From an uncultured Pelagibacteraceae bacterium (lineage in GTDB: Bacteria > Pseudomonadota > Alphaproteobacteria > Pelagibacterales > Pelagibacteraceae): a stretch of 64,000 bases of DNA. Under the pieces are notes generated by a model. It saw nothing but the letters and a program-made list of their open reading frames with translations, made no database searches and had not been told where the DNA came from. Below, in pieces: positions 51,281-59,626 of the stretch; positions within the stretch are counted from its first letter, which is position 1; the number at the start of each line of letters is the position of its first letter. Where the stretch lies: the NCBI GenBank assembly GCA_902595725.1, contig CACJRJ010000001.1:1-64000 (forward strand), written 5' to 3'. Position numbers and translations under genes: made by a program.

Positions 51281-52276
51281 ATGAAAAAAATAATCAACAA
51301 TCCAGCAAATTTTGTAGAAGAGTCAATTGATGGACTAATTAAATCACATCCTGATGTTTATTCTTTGGCAAAAGATAATAACAGAGTTGTTATGAGAGCG
51401 AAAAAAGCTTCAAATAAAGTTGGAATAGTAACTGGGGGTGGATCGGGACACTTACCTGTATTTACCGGGTATATTGGTAAAGGATTTTTAGATGCTTGTG
51501 CTATTGGATCAGTGTTTGCATCTCCATCAGTAGAACAGATGGTTTCTGCTATAAAAAATGCTGATAATGGTAATGGAGTTTTGTGTATCATTGGAAATTA
51601 TGGTGGTGATGTTATGAATTTTGAAATGGCATGTGAAATGGTTGAAGCAGAAGGAATTAAGACAAAAAAAGTAATTGTTTCAGACGATATTGCAAGTGCA
51701 AGTGAAGCTGAGAAAGAAAAAAGAAGAGGAATCGCTGGTATGATATTTGTATTTAAAGTTGCAGGGGCAATTGCTGAAACTGGAGCTTCTCTTGATGATG
51801 TTTTTAAAACTACTACTGAAGTTAATAATAATATTCGAACTCTTGGTGTTGCTGTTTCACCTTGTATTTTACCTGAAGCTGGAAAACCTACTTTTGAAAT
51901 TAGTGATGATGAAATTGAAATAGGAATGGGTATACATGGAGAGCCTGGAATAAAAAGAGAAAAATTGAGACCTGCAAATGAGTTAGTTGATGACTTATAT
52001 AAAAGAATTATTTTAGATTCTAAACTGACTGCTAACGACAATATTGTAGTTATGATAAATAGTTTAGGTGCCACACCACTTGAAGAATTATATATTATAT
52101 CTAAAAGAGTTAATGAAAACTTATCAAGTTCAAAAATAAAAAATATTAAAACTTATGTTGGAAGGTATGCAACTTCTATGGAGATGGCAGGCATGTCTAT
52201 AACCACATTAAAATTAAATGATAACTTAAAAAAATATCTTTTTGCAAAAAGTGAATGTCCTTTTTGGAATAATTAA
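51281..52276 (+). CDS. dhaK: Dihydroxyacetone kinase, K (substrate-binding) subunit
   Basis: A 331 aa DhaK domain. KVGIVTGGGSGHLPVFTGYIGKG near the N-terminus, VLCIIGNYGGDVMNFEMACEM, VVSDDIASA-type VSDDIASASEAEKEKRRGIAG, and EIGMGIHGEPGIKRE, whose His (near residue 217) covalently binds dihydroxyacetone through a hemiaminal in characterised enzymes. Its partner DhaL is at 46102-46689, not adjacent. It is divergent from the epoxide hydrolase gene (45 bp) and converges with the bile-acid-type transporter gene. Related ketoses could be the true substrate. Confidence 0.9.
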   Translation: MKKIINNPANFVEESIDGLIKSHPDVYSLAKDNNRVVMRAKKASNKVGIVTGGGSGHLPVFTGYIGKGFLDACAIGSVFASPSVEQMVSAIKNADNGNGVLCIIGNYGGDVMNFEMACEMVEAEGIKTKKVIVSDDIASASEAEKEKRRGIAGMIFVFKVAGAIAETGASLDDVFKTTTEVNNNIRTLGVAVSPCILPEAGKPTFEISDDEIEIGMGIHGEPGIKREKLRPANELVDDLYKRIILDSKLTANDNIVVMINSLGATPLEELYIISKRVNENLSSSKIKNIKTYVGRYATSMEMAGMSITTLKLNDNLKKYLFAKSECPFWNN

Positions 52277-53133
52277 GCTTTGTTCCTTAAAAAATAAATA
52301 AATATAAATCCGGTTATATACATTATTAATGCATATGCAGCTGTAGGTATCATGTAAACAATTTCACTTGAAATTTCTGTAGCTACAAAAACTGCTAAAG
52401 TTCCATTTTGAAGTCCACACTCAAGCGAAATACATTTTATTTGTTCTATTCCAGACGCAAAAGTTTTTGCAAGATAATATGCTAAGACCATCATTACTAT
52501 ATTTAAAGTTAGTACGATTAAACCTGCTTGAGCTAAGTAATTAAAAATATTATCTTTTTCCTCAACCCAAATTGCAATAAAAACAATTAAAAATAATATA
52601 CCTGTAATTTTATCAATAATTGAAGTTTTTGAACCTACAAAATTATCTGCAAATTTTCTAATAATCATTCCTAAAATTACCGGTACTGCTACTACCAATG
52701 CCATTTTTAATGCAGTTCCAGTTATGTTAATTTTTTCATTAGCAAATGAAACACCCGTGAGATCCGCTGAAGTAAAAACAATTAGTGGGACTGTTATAAT
52801 GCTAATAATGCTTATAACTGCTGTTAATGAAACTGATAAAGCTACGTCACCATTCGCAAATTTTGTTAAAACATTTGAAGTAATTCCACCAGGTGCAGCT
52901 GCGATTATCATTACGCCTAGGGCAATTTCTGGAGATATTTCTAAAAACATCCCTAGAATTTTTAACAATATAAATGCAACTATAGGTAAAATAATCAATT
53001 GAGATATAAAACCTATTAAAAAATCTTTAGGAGTTTTCAAGACTCTTGCAAAATCTCGAGTTGTTAAGCCTAGACCAAGACCAAGCATTATCAAGGCTAG
53101 AGCAATTGGTGCGATTTTTGTTACTATTTCCAT
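52273..53133 (-). CDS. Bile acid:sodium symporter (BASS)-family transporter
   Basis: A 286 aa membrane protein with about nine or ten helices. The start is the ATG at 53133 (MEIVTKIAPIALALIMLGLGL), because a longer ORF upstream would run into the divergent acyltransferase gene and its extra 81 codons look non-coding. LPIVAFILLKIL, IIAAAPGGITSNVLTKFANGDVALS (the conserved sodium-site region), and SLECGLQNGTLAVFVATEI match the BASS family. It likely imports an organic acid with sodium, but the substrate is not defined. It converges on dhaK with a 4 nt overlap. Confidence 0.85.
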   Translation of the reverse strand: MEIVTKIAPIALALIMLGLGLGLTTRDFARVLKTPKDFLIGFISQLIILPIVAFILLKILGMFLEISPEIALGVMIIAAAPGGITSNVLTKFANGDVALSVSLTAVISIISIITVPLIVFTSADLTGVSFANEKINITGTALKMALVVAVPVILGMIIRKFADNFVGSKTSIIDKITGILFLIVFIAIWVEEKDNIFNYLAQAGLIVLTLNIVMMVLAYYLAKTFASGIEQIKCISLECGLQNGTLAVFVATEISSEIVYMIPTAAYALIMYITGFIFIYFLRNKA

Positions 53134-53209
53134 AGTTCGGTCACAGTTTACTACTTTATGTATTTTACTATAAATTAATATAAATTTATGTATACAAAAA
53201 AACGTAAAA

Positions 53210-54121
53210 ATGCTTTCAGATAAAGAAATAGTTTGTCCAAACAACCTTCTTAATGTGGCACATAAAAAAAAGGGTGTGGTAGCTGGGATAGTTAATGCGG
53301 GAAAACCACTGCCCATGCTTTCAGTTATGGATGCAGTAAAAGAAGATCTCATTATTCCAATTTTTATTGGTGACAAAGAGGAAATCCAAAAATATGCAGA
53401 TAATTTAAAATTTGATATATCAAAATTTGAAACTATTCATGAACCTGTGGAAAATAATACTGCAAAAGTTGCTGCAAAATTAGCCTCTGAAAATAAAATA
53501 AGAATAATTGTTAAAGGTCATATTCATACAGATATTCTCATGAAAGAAGTTTTAAAAAGAGAATATAATTTATTAAGTAAAACAAGATTAAGTCACATAT
53601 GGCATATGACTTTAAATAAAGAAGATAAACCATTAATCATTACTGATGGAGCTTTAAATGTACTGCCTAATGTTAAAACAAAAATGCATATACTTAAAAA
53701 TGTAATTAATTTTTCTAACAGAATTGGAAATGAAAGACCAAAAGTTGCTATATTATCAGCAACAGAAGAAGTATTAGATAGTGTTCAAAGTTCACTTGAT
53801 GCAAAAGAAATCACAGAATTGGCAAAAAAAGAAAATTTAAATGCAGATGTTTTTGGACCTCTAGCGTTTGATAATAGTATTTCAAAAAAATCGGCTGCGA
53901 TTAAAGGAATTAAAAATGCAGTTGCAGGTGAAGCTGATGTTTTGTTAGTTCCAAGTGTTGAAGCGGGAAATGGATTGGTTAAAATGATGATATATTTCAT
54001 GGGTGCTTGCGCTGCAGGTGTAGTTATTGGAGGAAAAGTTCCAGTTGTTATAACAAGTAGATCGGATGAAGCGGCAGCAAGATTAGCTTCCATGGCGGCT
54101 GCAGTAGTTGCATTAGATTAA
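53210..54121 (+). CDS. Phosphate acetyl/butyryltransferase (Pta/Ptb family)
   Basis: A 303 aa enzyme of the phosphotransacetylase family without the extra N-terminal domains of E. coli Pta. KKGVVAGIVNAGKPLPMLSV, PIFIGDKEEIQKYAD, VKGHIHTDILMKEVL, ITDGALNVLPNVKTKMHILK, NRIGNERPKVAILSATE, VFGPLAFDNSISKKSA and EAGNGLVKMMIYFMGACAAG follow the family, including the Arg/Ser CoA-phosphate sites. It exchanges acyl-CoA and acyl phosphate. It is 25 bp upstream of the HpsN-like gene, and acetyl phosphate is the product expected from sulfoacetaldehyde acetyltransferase, so a role in sulfonate breakdown is plausible. Confidence 0.85.
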   Translation: MLSDKEIVCPNNLLNVAHKKKGVVAGIVNAGKPLPMLSVMDAVKEDLIIPIFIGDKEEIQKYADNLKFDISKFETIHEPVENNTAKVAAKLASENKIRIIVKGHIHTDILMKEVLKREYNLLSKTRLSHIWHMTLNKEDKPLIITDGALNVLPNVKTKMHILKNVINFSNRIGNERPKVAILSATEEVLDSVQSSLDAKEITELAKKENLNADVFGPLAFDNSISKKSAAIKGIKNAVAGEADVLLVPSVEAGNGLVKMMIYFMGACAAGVVIGGKVPVVITSRSDEAAARLASMAAAVVALD

Positions 54122-54146
54122 TTAATGATTTAAAAGCTTAAAAATT

Positions 54147-55433
54147 ATGACAATCAAGTATCTAAAAAAATCACCAAAAACATCATCTACTGATGATACA
54201 AAAACAAGAGAAATTGTAGAAAATATTTTAAAAGATATAGAAGTAAAAAAAGAAGAAGGTTGTAAAGAACTCGGAAAAAAATTTGATAAGTACGATGGTG
54301 AAATCATAGTTTCTAAAGAGAAAATAGAAGAAATAAAAAAAAATTTAGATCAAAAAACAAAGGATGATATTCAGTTTTCACACGAAAGAGTTAGAAAATT
54401 TGCAGAAGCGCAATTAAAAAACTACGGCCAAGATTTTGAAGTTGAACTTTCAGAAGGTTTATATGCTGGTCAAAAATTAATACCTGTTAATACAGCGGGA
54501 TGCTATGTACCAGCAGGAAGATATGCTCATATAGCTTCAGCTGTTATGAGTGTTACAACCGCTAAAGTAGCTGGAGTTAAAAATATTTTGGTTTGTAGTT
54601 CACCAAAACCAAAAATTGGAGTTCACCCATCAATTATCTATACAGCTGATTTGTGCGGAGCAGATGTAATTATGAATTTAGGTGGAGTTCAAGCAATAGC
54701 TGCTATGACAAATGGATTATTTGGAAATGCGCCAGCTGATATTTTGGTTGGACCAGGAAATCAATTTGTTGCTGAAGCAAAAAGAATATTGTTTGGAAAA
54801 GTTGGAATTGATTTATTTGCTGGTCCTACAGAAATTGCTGTAATTGCTGATGAAACAGCTGATCCTGAGATAGTAGCATTTGACTTAGTTGGTCAAGCTG
54901 AACATGGTTATAATTCACCTGCATGGTTGTTTACTACTAGTAAAAAATTAGCAGAAGAAGTTATAAAAAGAGTGCCTGAGTTAATTGCAGATTTACCAGA
55001 ACTACCTAAACAAAGTGCAGGGGATGCATGGAGAGATTTTGGTGAAGTTATTCTTTGCGATACTGACGAAGAAATGGCAAAAATTAGTGATGAATATGCA
55101 CCAGAGCATTTGGAAGTTCAGACAAAAAATTTGAAATGGTTTCATGAAAGATTAAAAAACTATGGATCTTTATTTATAGGAGAAGAAACAACTGTTGCCT
55201 ACGGTGACAAATGCTCAGGAACAAACCATATTCTTCCAACTAAAGGTGCCGGAAGATATACAGGTGGATTATTTGTAGGTAAATTTATTAAAACACTAAG
55301 TTTTCAAAGAATGACGAAAGAATCTACAAAAGAAGTTGGCGCTGCAGCTGCAAGAATTTCTAGATATGAAGGAATGGAAGCACACGCACGAACTGGCGAT
55401 GTAAGACTTAGAAAATACGGCTTTTCAAATTAA
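54147..55433 (+). CDS. hpsN: HpsN-like sulfopropanediol 3-dehydrogenase (histidinol dehydrogenase superfamily)
   Basis: A 428 aa HisD-fold dehydrogenase. Zinc ligands Q and H in GQAEHGYNSPA (about 250-253), catalytic Glu/His in APEHLEVQ, metal Asp in YGDKCSGTNHILPT, and the C-terminal His in YEGMEAHARTGDVRL are present. The signature AGCYVPAGRYAHIASAVMSV and GQKLIPVN differ from biosynthetic HisD (which reads VPGGTAPLPSTVLM-like) and resemble the proteins named HpsN that oxidise 2,3-dihydroxypropane-1-sulfonate to sulfolactate. Annotated by many pipelines as hisD. I infer the sulfonate role, supported by the Pta-type neighbour; true histidinol dehydrogenase is the alternative. Confidence 0.78.
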   Translation: MTIKYLKKSPKTSSTDDTKTREIVENILKDIEVKKEEGCKELGKKFDKYDGEIIVSKEKIEEIKKNLDQKTKDDIQFSHERVRKFAEAQLKNYGQDFEVELSEGLYAGQKLIPVNTAGCYVPAGRYAHIASAVMSVTTAKVAGVKNILVCSSPKPKIGVHPSIIYTADLCGADVIMNLGGVQAIAAMTNGLFGNAPADILVGPGNQFVAEAKRILFGKVGIDLFAGPTEIAVIADETADPEIVAFDLVGQAEHGYNSPAWLFTTSKKLAEEVIKRVPELIADLPELPKQSAGDAWRDFGEVILCDTDEEMAKISDEYAPEHLEVQTKNLKWFHERLKNYGSLFIGEETTVAYGDKCSGTNHILPTKGAGRYTGGLFVGKFIKTLSFQRMTKESTKEVGAAAARISRYEGMEAHARTGDVRLRKYGFSN

Positions 55434-55438
55434 GTTAT

Positions 55439-55873
55439 TTACAGAGAATTTATTAATTCTGGTGCTATTTTTTTTGATCTAGAATAGTATTTGATTTTTT
55501 TAATATTTTCTAAATTTGATTTATCATTACCAACAACTACGAACCCTATCATGCCCATGCTCTTATGCGGTGTACACCAATAAGCATATATTCCTGGAAC
55601 TGTAAAAGTATATTCAGCATCTTTACTGAACTTTGTTTTAAATTTTTCGACACCTGATGGTACTCCACCTTTAATAAATTCGACATTGTGCCCTGGATTT
55701 GTTGATTTCCAAAAAACAGTATCTCCAACATCTATTCTCACAATTTTTTTAGAATAAACCATAGATTCTTTACCTAATTTGTTTAACATTTCTATAGTTT
55801 CATCTGCAGCAAACGAGCTAGATGTAAAAAATAAAAAAGTAATTAAAATAGTTAAGTTTTTTAAAGTTTTCAT
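55439..55873 (-). CDS. Pseudoazurin (type I blue copper protein)
   Basis: A 144 aa periplasmic electron-carrier. Signal peptide of about 22 residues (MKTLKNLTILITFLFFTSSS, cleavage after FA), then the pseudoazurin start ADETIEMLNKLGKESMVYSK. The type I copper ligands are His in NPGHNVEFIKGGVPSG and Cys, His, Met in IYAYWCTPHKSMGMIGFVVV. The pair VGDTVFWKS and PGIYAYWC are diagnostic. The acceptor is unknown, typically cytochrome or copper nitrite reductase, neither seen here. It converges with hpsN. Confidence 0.93.
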   Translation of the reverse strand: MKTLKNLTILITFLFFTSSSFAADETIEMLNKLGKESMVYSKKIVRIDVGDTVFWKSTNPGHNVEFIKGGVPSGVEKFKTKFSKDAEYTFTVPGIYAYWCTPHKSMGMIGFVVVGNDKSNLENIKKIKYYSRSKKIAPELINSL

Positions 55874-55952
55874 ATCAAATGTTTATTTGAGTAATCCATT
55901 TCAACCATATAGGTAATAAAATTCTTTTATCAACTCAAACAAGTGTAACAAG

Positions 55953-55986
55953 TTGACACATTTGTGCTGTGACAAAAAATTATCTT
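55953..55986 (+). promoter_or_regulatory. Candidate promoter region for the small exported protein
   Basis: A perfect TTGACA lies at 55953-55958 inside the imperfect inverted repeat GTGTAACAAGTTGACAC. The only TATCTT-like -10 (55981-55986) is 22 bp away, which is too far for a standard promoter, so this is only a tentative regulatory site in the 159 bp gap. Confidence 0.2.
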
Positions 55987-56032
55987 AAAATTATTTTATT
56001 AATATTATTAAAATGAGTTTGAGAGGAAAAAT

Positions 56033-56239
56033 ATGAAAAAATTATTAATTGCACTTACTTTGGTACTTTTCTCAAGTTCTGCTTTTGCTGGATCTTGCCT
56101 AAAGCTAGTTGGAAAAGTAGATGAAAAAATGCAACAAGTTATGGAATTAAGAGATGCTGGTAAAAAAGCACATGAAGAAGGTGACCATGCAAAATCTGAA
56201 GAGCTACTAATTAAAGCTCTAAATCTTTTTAAAAGTTAA
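56033..56239 (+). CDS. Small exported helical protein
   Basis: A 68 aa protein with a clear signal peptide, MKKLLIALTLVLFSSSAFAG (cleavage after AFA), preceded by AGAGG at 56020-56024. The mature 48 residues, KVDEKMQQVMELRDAGKKAH and EEGDHAKSEELLIKALNLF, form one amphipathic helix pair, resembling a single TPR-like unit. One Cys in the mature N-terminus (SCLKLVG) could dimerise it or, less likely, be lipidated. The function is unknown. It lies upstream of a long inverted repeat. Such short exported peptides are abundant in SAR11 genomes. Confidence 0.7.
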   Translation: MKKLLIALTLVLFSSSAFAGSCLKLVGKVDEKMQQVMELRDAGKKAHEEGDHAKSEELLIKALNLFKS

Positions 56240-56248
56240 GTAATAGAA

Positions 56249-56301
56249 TTTGATAGGGGTTTTAAACTAACCTTCGAATCACAACCCCCACCCCTATCAA
56301 A
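56249..56301. repeat. Perfect 12 bp inverted repeat between convergent genes
   Basis: TTTGATAGGGGT (56249-56260) and ACCCCTATCAAA (56290-56301) are exact complements with a 29 nt spacer, which also contains TTCGAA and a C-run that could pair alternatively with the G-run. It lies 9 bp after the small exported protein gene and its right arm overlaps the stop of the LysE gene at 56297. There is no T tract after it, so it is not a standard intrinsic terminator. It may stabilise a 3' end or form part of a small RNA. Confidence 0.65.
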
Positions 56302-56911
56302 CCAAATCAATAATTTCTATAAATACATAGCTAGATAAAACAGTCATAAATATAATTATGAAAAAATTAATTATTTTCCAAGCTCTTGAATCTATTAAAT
56401 AGTTTGAAAAAAATTTAGCCAAATAACCTAATGAGAAAAAAAATAAAAATGATGCAATTGCAGCACCTATTCCAAAAAAATATTTATGAGAAATTAAAAA
56501 ATTCTTTGAAAAATTTCCTAAAAAAAAGACTGTATCTGAATAAACATGTGGATTTAAATATGTAAATCCTAGAGTTTTAATTATTATATTTTTAAGGGAT
56601 AAATTGCTGCCTTCAAAGTTTAACTCTGATCTTTTATATAAAGACCTTACTTTGCTATAAATAAAGTAAATTAAGAAGATAAAAAGCAATATATTAAAAA
56701 TTAATTCAACATTTTTTGTGAAGAAAATTTTAAAATATTCAAATAAAAATATTCCTAAAAAAATTAAAATTAAGTCTGATATTGAACAAATTAAACAAAC
56801 TAAAAAAACATATTGTTTCTTTAAACCTTGTTCAATTACAAAAATATTTTGAGCCCCAATTGCAAAAATTAAACTCAAACCTGTAATGAAACCAAGAATT
56901 AAAAAACTCAT
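56297..56911 (-). CDS. LysE-family amino-acid exporter
   Basis: A 204 aa inner-membrane protein with about six helices. It starts MSFLILGFITGLSLIFAIGAQNIFVIEQGLKK, whose GAQNxFVxxQG motif is diagnostic of LysE/ArgO. TLGFTYLNPHVYSDTVFFLG carries the second conserved motif with NPHVY. It should export a basic amino acid or related metabolite. It overlaps the MFS gene upstream by 4 nt, so the three genes 56297-58823 form an operon. The inverted repeat overlaps its stop codon. Confidence 0.9.
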   Translation of the reverse strand: MSFLILGFITGLSLIFAIGAQNIFVIEQGLKKQYVFLVCLICSISDLILIFLGIFLFEYFKIFFTKNVELIFNILLFIFLIYFIYSKVRSLYKRSELNFEGSNLSLKNIIIKTLGFTYLNPHVYSDTVFFLGNFSKNFLISHKYFFGIGAAIASFLFFFSLGYLAKFFSNYLIDSRAWKIINFFIIIFMTVLSSYVFIEIIDLV

Positions 56912-58074
56912 CTGGATTTACGATCTGCATTTATTATTGATAAAATAATTAAAATTAAAAAAGGTATACAAAATAAGTTCACAGTTTTCCAACTAGCAAG
57001 TGAAATTAAAACACCAGCAGCTAAACTTGCAATTGCCATAGAAGAAAAAACTAATAAATCATTAAATCCTTGAGCTTTAAACTTTTCTTCAGGTTTGTAT
57101 GTTGTAACCAACAAACTAGTTCCAGATATAAATAAAAAGTTCCATCCAATACCTAAAAAAATTAAGCTGATAAAATAATTTAAAAAAGATGGTTCAAAAA
57201 AACTCATTAAGATTGTTAAAATATAAAATAAAACACCTGCATACATCATATTGCTATAACCAAACCTTTTGATTAAATTTCCAGTAAATAACGATGGTAA
57301 AAACATTGCTAAAACATGAAATTGAAGAACTATGCCTGTTTTTTCCAAACTTAAGTGATGTACAATATGCATGCTTATTGGTGTTGCTGTCATTAAAAAA
57401 GACATTACAGCATAAGCAAAAGCAGCTGATGTAATTGCTTGTAAAAATTTTGGATCAGAAAGAAATTCTAAATAATTCCTAGATTTATTTTCTTCATTAG
57501 ACATAAAAGAAACTTCTCTGATGTCTCTAAAAAAAAATAATAAAAATGAAGGTATTAATGTTAAAATTGCTAATGTTAAATAAGAACCTACATATAAATA
57601 GTCGCTTACAAAATTTTTTGTATAATTTGACAAACTTATACCAAGAAAAGCAGCAACAATACCGGCTAATAATAGAGATGAAATAGCTTTTGGAGCTTTT
57701 TCTTTCTCTACACTTTCAGCTGCAGCAAAACGATATTGATGGGTAAATGCCATTGTTGAACCTAAAATAAATTTAGCGATACAAAAGATAAAAAAACTTT
57801 CTATCATTATTGAATAAGCACCGATCAAACAAGCAATTGATCCAGCTACAGAGGAAAATATAAATCCAAGCCTTCGTCCAATTATACTCATTATTTTGGC
57901 AGCAAATATTGTAGCCGCTGCAGTTCCAACTACATAAATTGATGGAGGAAGCGTAGACAGTGTTTTTATAGGAGTTAATTGTGATCCAATAATACCACTT
58001 ATAAAAACAGTTACAGTAGCAGCAGTAAAGGCAAATACTTGACTTGAAACAAGTAATGAAAGATTTCTGTTCAT
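56908..58074 (-). CDS. Major facilitator superfamily transporter
   Basis: A 388 aa, 12-helix MFS protein. N-terminal half has SLLVSSQVFAFTAATVTVFI and GRRLGFIFSSVAGSIAC after a loop typical of MFS; the central loop (about 192-202, EVSFMSNEENKSRN) is short. The C-terminal half contains GIVLQFHVLAMFLPSLFTG and LVTTYKPEEKFKAQGFNDLL. It resembles putative drug/metabolite exporters; substrate not identifiable. It overlaps the LysE gene by 4 nt and the alpha/beta hydrolase gene by 4 nt. Confidence 0.82.
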   Translation of the reverse strand: MNRNLSLLVSSQVFAFTAATVTVFISGIIGSQLTPIKTLSTLPPSIYVVGTAAATIFAAKIMSIIGRRLGFIFSSVAGSIACLIGAYSIMIESFFIFCIAKFILGSTMAFTHQYRFAAAESVEKEKAPKAISSLLLAGIVAAFLGISLSNYTKNFVSDYLYVGSYLTLAILTLIPSFLLFFFRDIREVSFMSNEENKSRNYLEFLSDPKFLQAITSAAFAYAVMSFLMTATPISMHIVHHLSLEKTGIVLQFHVLAMFLPSLFTGNLIKRFGYSNMMYAGVLFYILTILMSFFEPSFLNYFISLIFLGIGWNFLFISGTSLLVTTYKPEEKFKAQGFNDLLVFSSMAIASLAAGVLISLASWKTVNLFCIPFLILIILSIINADRKSR

Positions 58075-58823
58075 AATAAGAAATTTTTTACTGTTTCATT
58101 GAACTTTTGAGGTTCTTCAAGATGAACATTATGGCCACAACCTTTAAAGACCTCTAATTGACTACTAGATATATTTTTTTTTAAGGTATCAACTTGATCG
58201 AAATTATATGAAAAATCTTTATCACCCCAAATAATCAGGGTGTCTTGTTTGATATTTTTTAAATTTTCATATCCTCTCCAATTTTTCATAGCTATAAGAG
58301 CATTATCTGCCGTTTCTATAGAAATATTTTTAACTGCATTTTCACAAAAATAATAATATTTAGCCTTATCACCTTCTACAAACCACTTTTGTGGAACTCT
58401 ATTTACTGTTTTTTTTAATCCATCTTTTTTTAATTTTTCTCTTGTGGTTTCTATTGATTCAAATCTTCCAGGGATATTTCCAATTGAACCAGTTGCAAAA
58501 CAAATTAGCTTTTTGATTCTATTTTCGGAAATTTTTACCATTTCTTGAACTATCATTCCTCCCATTGAGTGTCCCATTAAATGAAATTCATTTATTTTTT
58601 TGTCATCTAGACATTTTAATACAAATTTTGCAATTGAATTAATATTGTCTAGAGATTGAGCTTTATAACTTTCTCCGAAACCAGGCAAAGCGGGTGTAAT
58701 TATTCGAAAATGCTTTCTTAAAAATTTTTTTTGTAAATTCCACATATCAGAAGAACCTAAATATCCATGAACTAAAACTAAGGGAAAACCTGATCCAATA
58801 TCATCAATATATATATCTTGCAT
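58071..58823 (-). CDS. Alpha/beta hydrolase
   Basis: A 250 aa enzyme. I choose the ATG at 58823 (MQDIYIDDIGSGFPLVLVHG) over one at 58874, because the extra 17 residues are an AT-rich non-coding-like stretch. Catalytic residues: oxyanion HG in LVLVHGYLGSSDMW, nucleophile Ser in LMGHSMGGMIVQEM (GHSMG), Asp in DTLIIWGDKDFSYNF, and His in CGHNVHLEEPQKF. The family includes BioH, esterases and C-C hydrolases; the substrate is unknown. It is the first gene of the operon with the MFS and LysE transporters. Confidence 0.85.
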   Translation of the reverse strand: MQDIYIDDIGSGFPLVLVHGYLGSSDMWNLQKKFLRKHFRIITPALPGFGESYKAQSLDNINSIAKFVLKCLDDKKINEFHLMGHSMGGMIVQEMVKISENRIKKLICFATGSIGNIPGRFESIETTREKLKKDGLKKTVNRVPQKWFVEGDKAKYYYFCENAVKNISIETADNALIAMKNWRGYENLKNIKQDTLIIWGDKDFSYNFDQVDTLKKNISSSQLEVFKGCGHNVHLEEPQKFNETVKNFLL

Positions 58824-58890
58824 AATTATATTTAAAATATACTTGTATACATAAATGTTAAAAACAAAAATCAATATTTAAATAATCTTT

Positions 58891-59586
58891 ATGATCGGAA
58901 TATTAGGAGGAATGGGAACACAAGCAGGTTTAGATTTTTGTAACAAATTAGCAAAATTAAACCGAGGGAAGTTAGATCAGCAGTACCCAATGTTTATTCT
59001 TTACAATAAATCCAATACTCCAAAAAGACCTGAGAATTTAAAAAAATACTACAATGTTTTAAAGGCGCTTGTTGAAGGTTGTAAAATGTTACAGAAAAAT
59101 AAATGTAAATTTATTGTTATGCCATGTAATACTGCTCATTATTGGCACAAAGATATTCAAAAGAAAATTAAAATTCCTTTAATAAGTATGCCAAAAGAAG
59201 TTTATCTTGCTACAAAAAAAACATGTAAAAAAAATTCTACTATTGGTATTTTGTGCACAGAGGCAACTTTAAAAACAAAAATTTATAACAATTATTTTGA
59301 TAAAAATTTTAAATTAATAAGTCCTGAAAAAAAGTTACAAAAAAAATCTGTAAATAAAGCAATTAAGCTTGTTAAGATGGGTAAAGTTAAAGAAGCTGAA
59401 ATAGCTCTAAGACCTGCAGTAAAATATTTAATAAAAAAAAAGTGTAAAAAAATTATTTTAGGATGTACTGAATTGCCAATAGCTATTTTTGCTTACAAGT
59501 CCTTTAGAAAGGCTAAAGAATCAAAGCTTTTTATTGACCCAAATTTGTTGTTAGCTGAAGTTTGTATGGAAAAATATAATAAATAA
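58891..59586 (+). CDS. Aspartate/glutamate racemase-family protein
   Basis: A 231 aa cofactor-independent racemase-fold protein. The start MIGILGGMGTQAGLDFCNKL, the first catalytic Cys in FIVMPCNTAHYWH (about residue 76) and the second in IILGCTELPIAIF (about 189) match the YgeA/aspartate racemase group: two Cys act as acid and base. It may convert L- and D-aspartate or act on another amino acid for cell wall or signalling. It is divergent from the hydrolase operon, with 67 bp between the starts. Confidence 0.87.
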   Translation: MIGILGGMGTQAGLDFCNKLAKLNRGKLDQQYPMFILYNKSNTPKRPENLKKYYNVLKALVEGCKMLQKNKCKFIVMPCNTAHYWHKDIQKKIKIPLISMPKEVYLATKKTCKKNSTIGILCTEATLKTKIYNNYFDKNFKLISPEKKLQKKSVNKAIKLVKMGKVKEAEIALRPAVKYLIKKKCKKIILGCTELPIAIFAYKSFRKAKESKLFIDPNLLLAEVCMEKYNK

Positions 59587-59626
59587 AATTATAGTTTATT
59601 AGAATTGTTATAAAAAATTATTAATT

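Noticed and set aside
51358-52074. Minus-strand ORFs of 77 and 158 codons within dhaK
   Set aside because: Antisense shadows; dhaK is conserved in the plus frame throughout.
53134-53376. N-terminal extension of the BASS transporter to 53376
   Set aside because: The added 81 residues cover the divergent acyltransferase start and do not look like a transporter N-terminus; the ATG at 53133 gives the standard start.
58824-58874. Longer start for the alpha/beta hydrolase
   Set aside because: The added residues are AT-rich-derived and precede the normal conserved hydrolase N-terminus.
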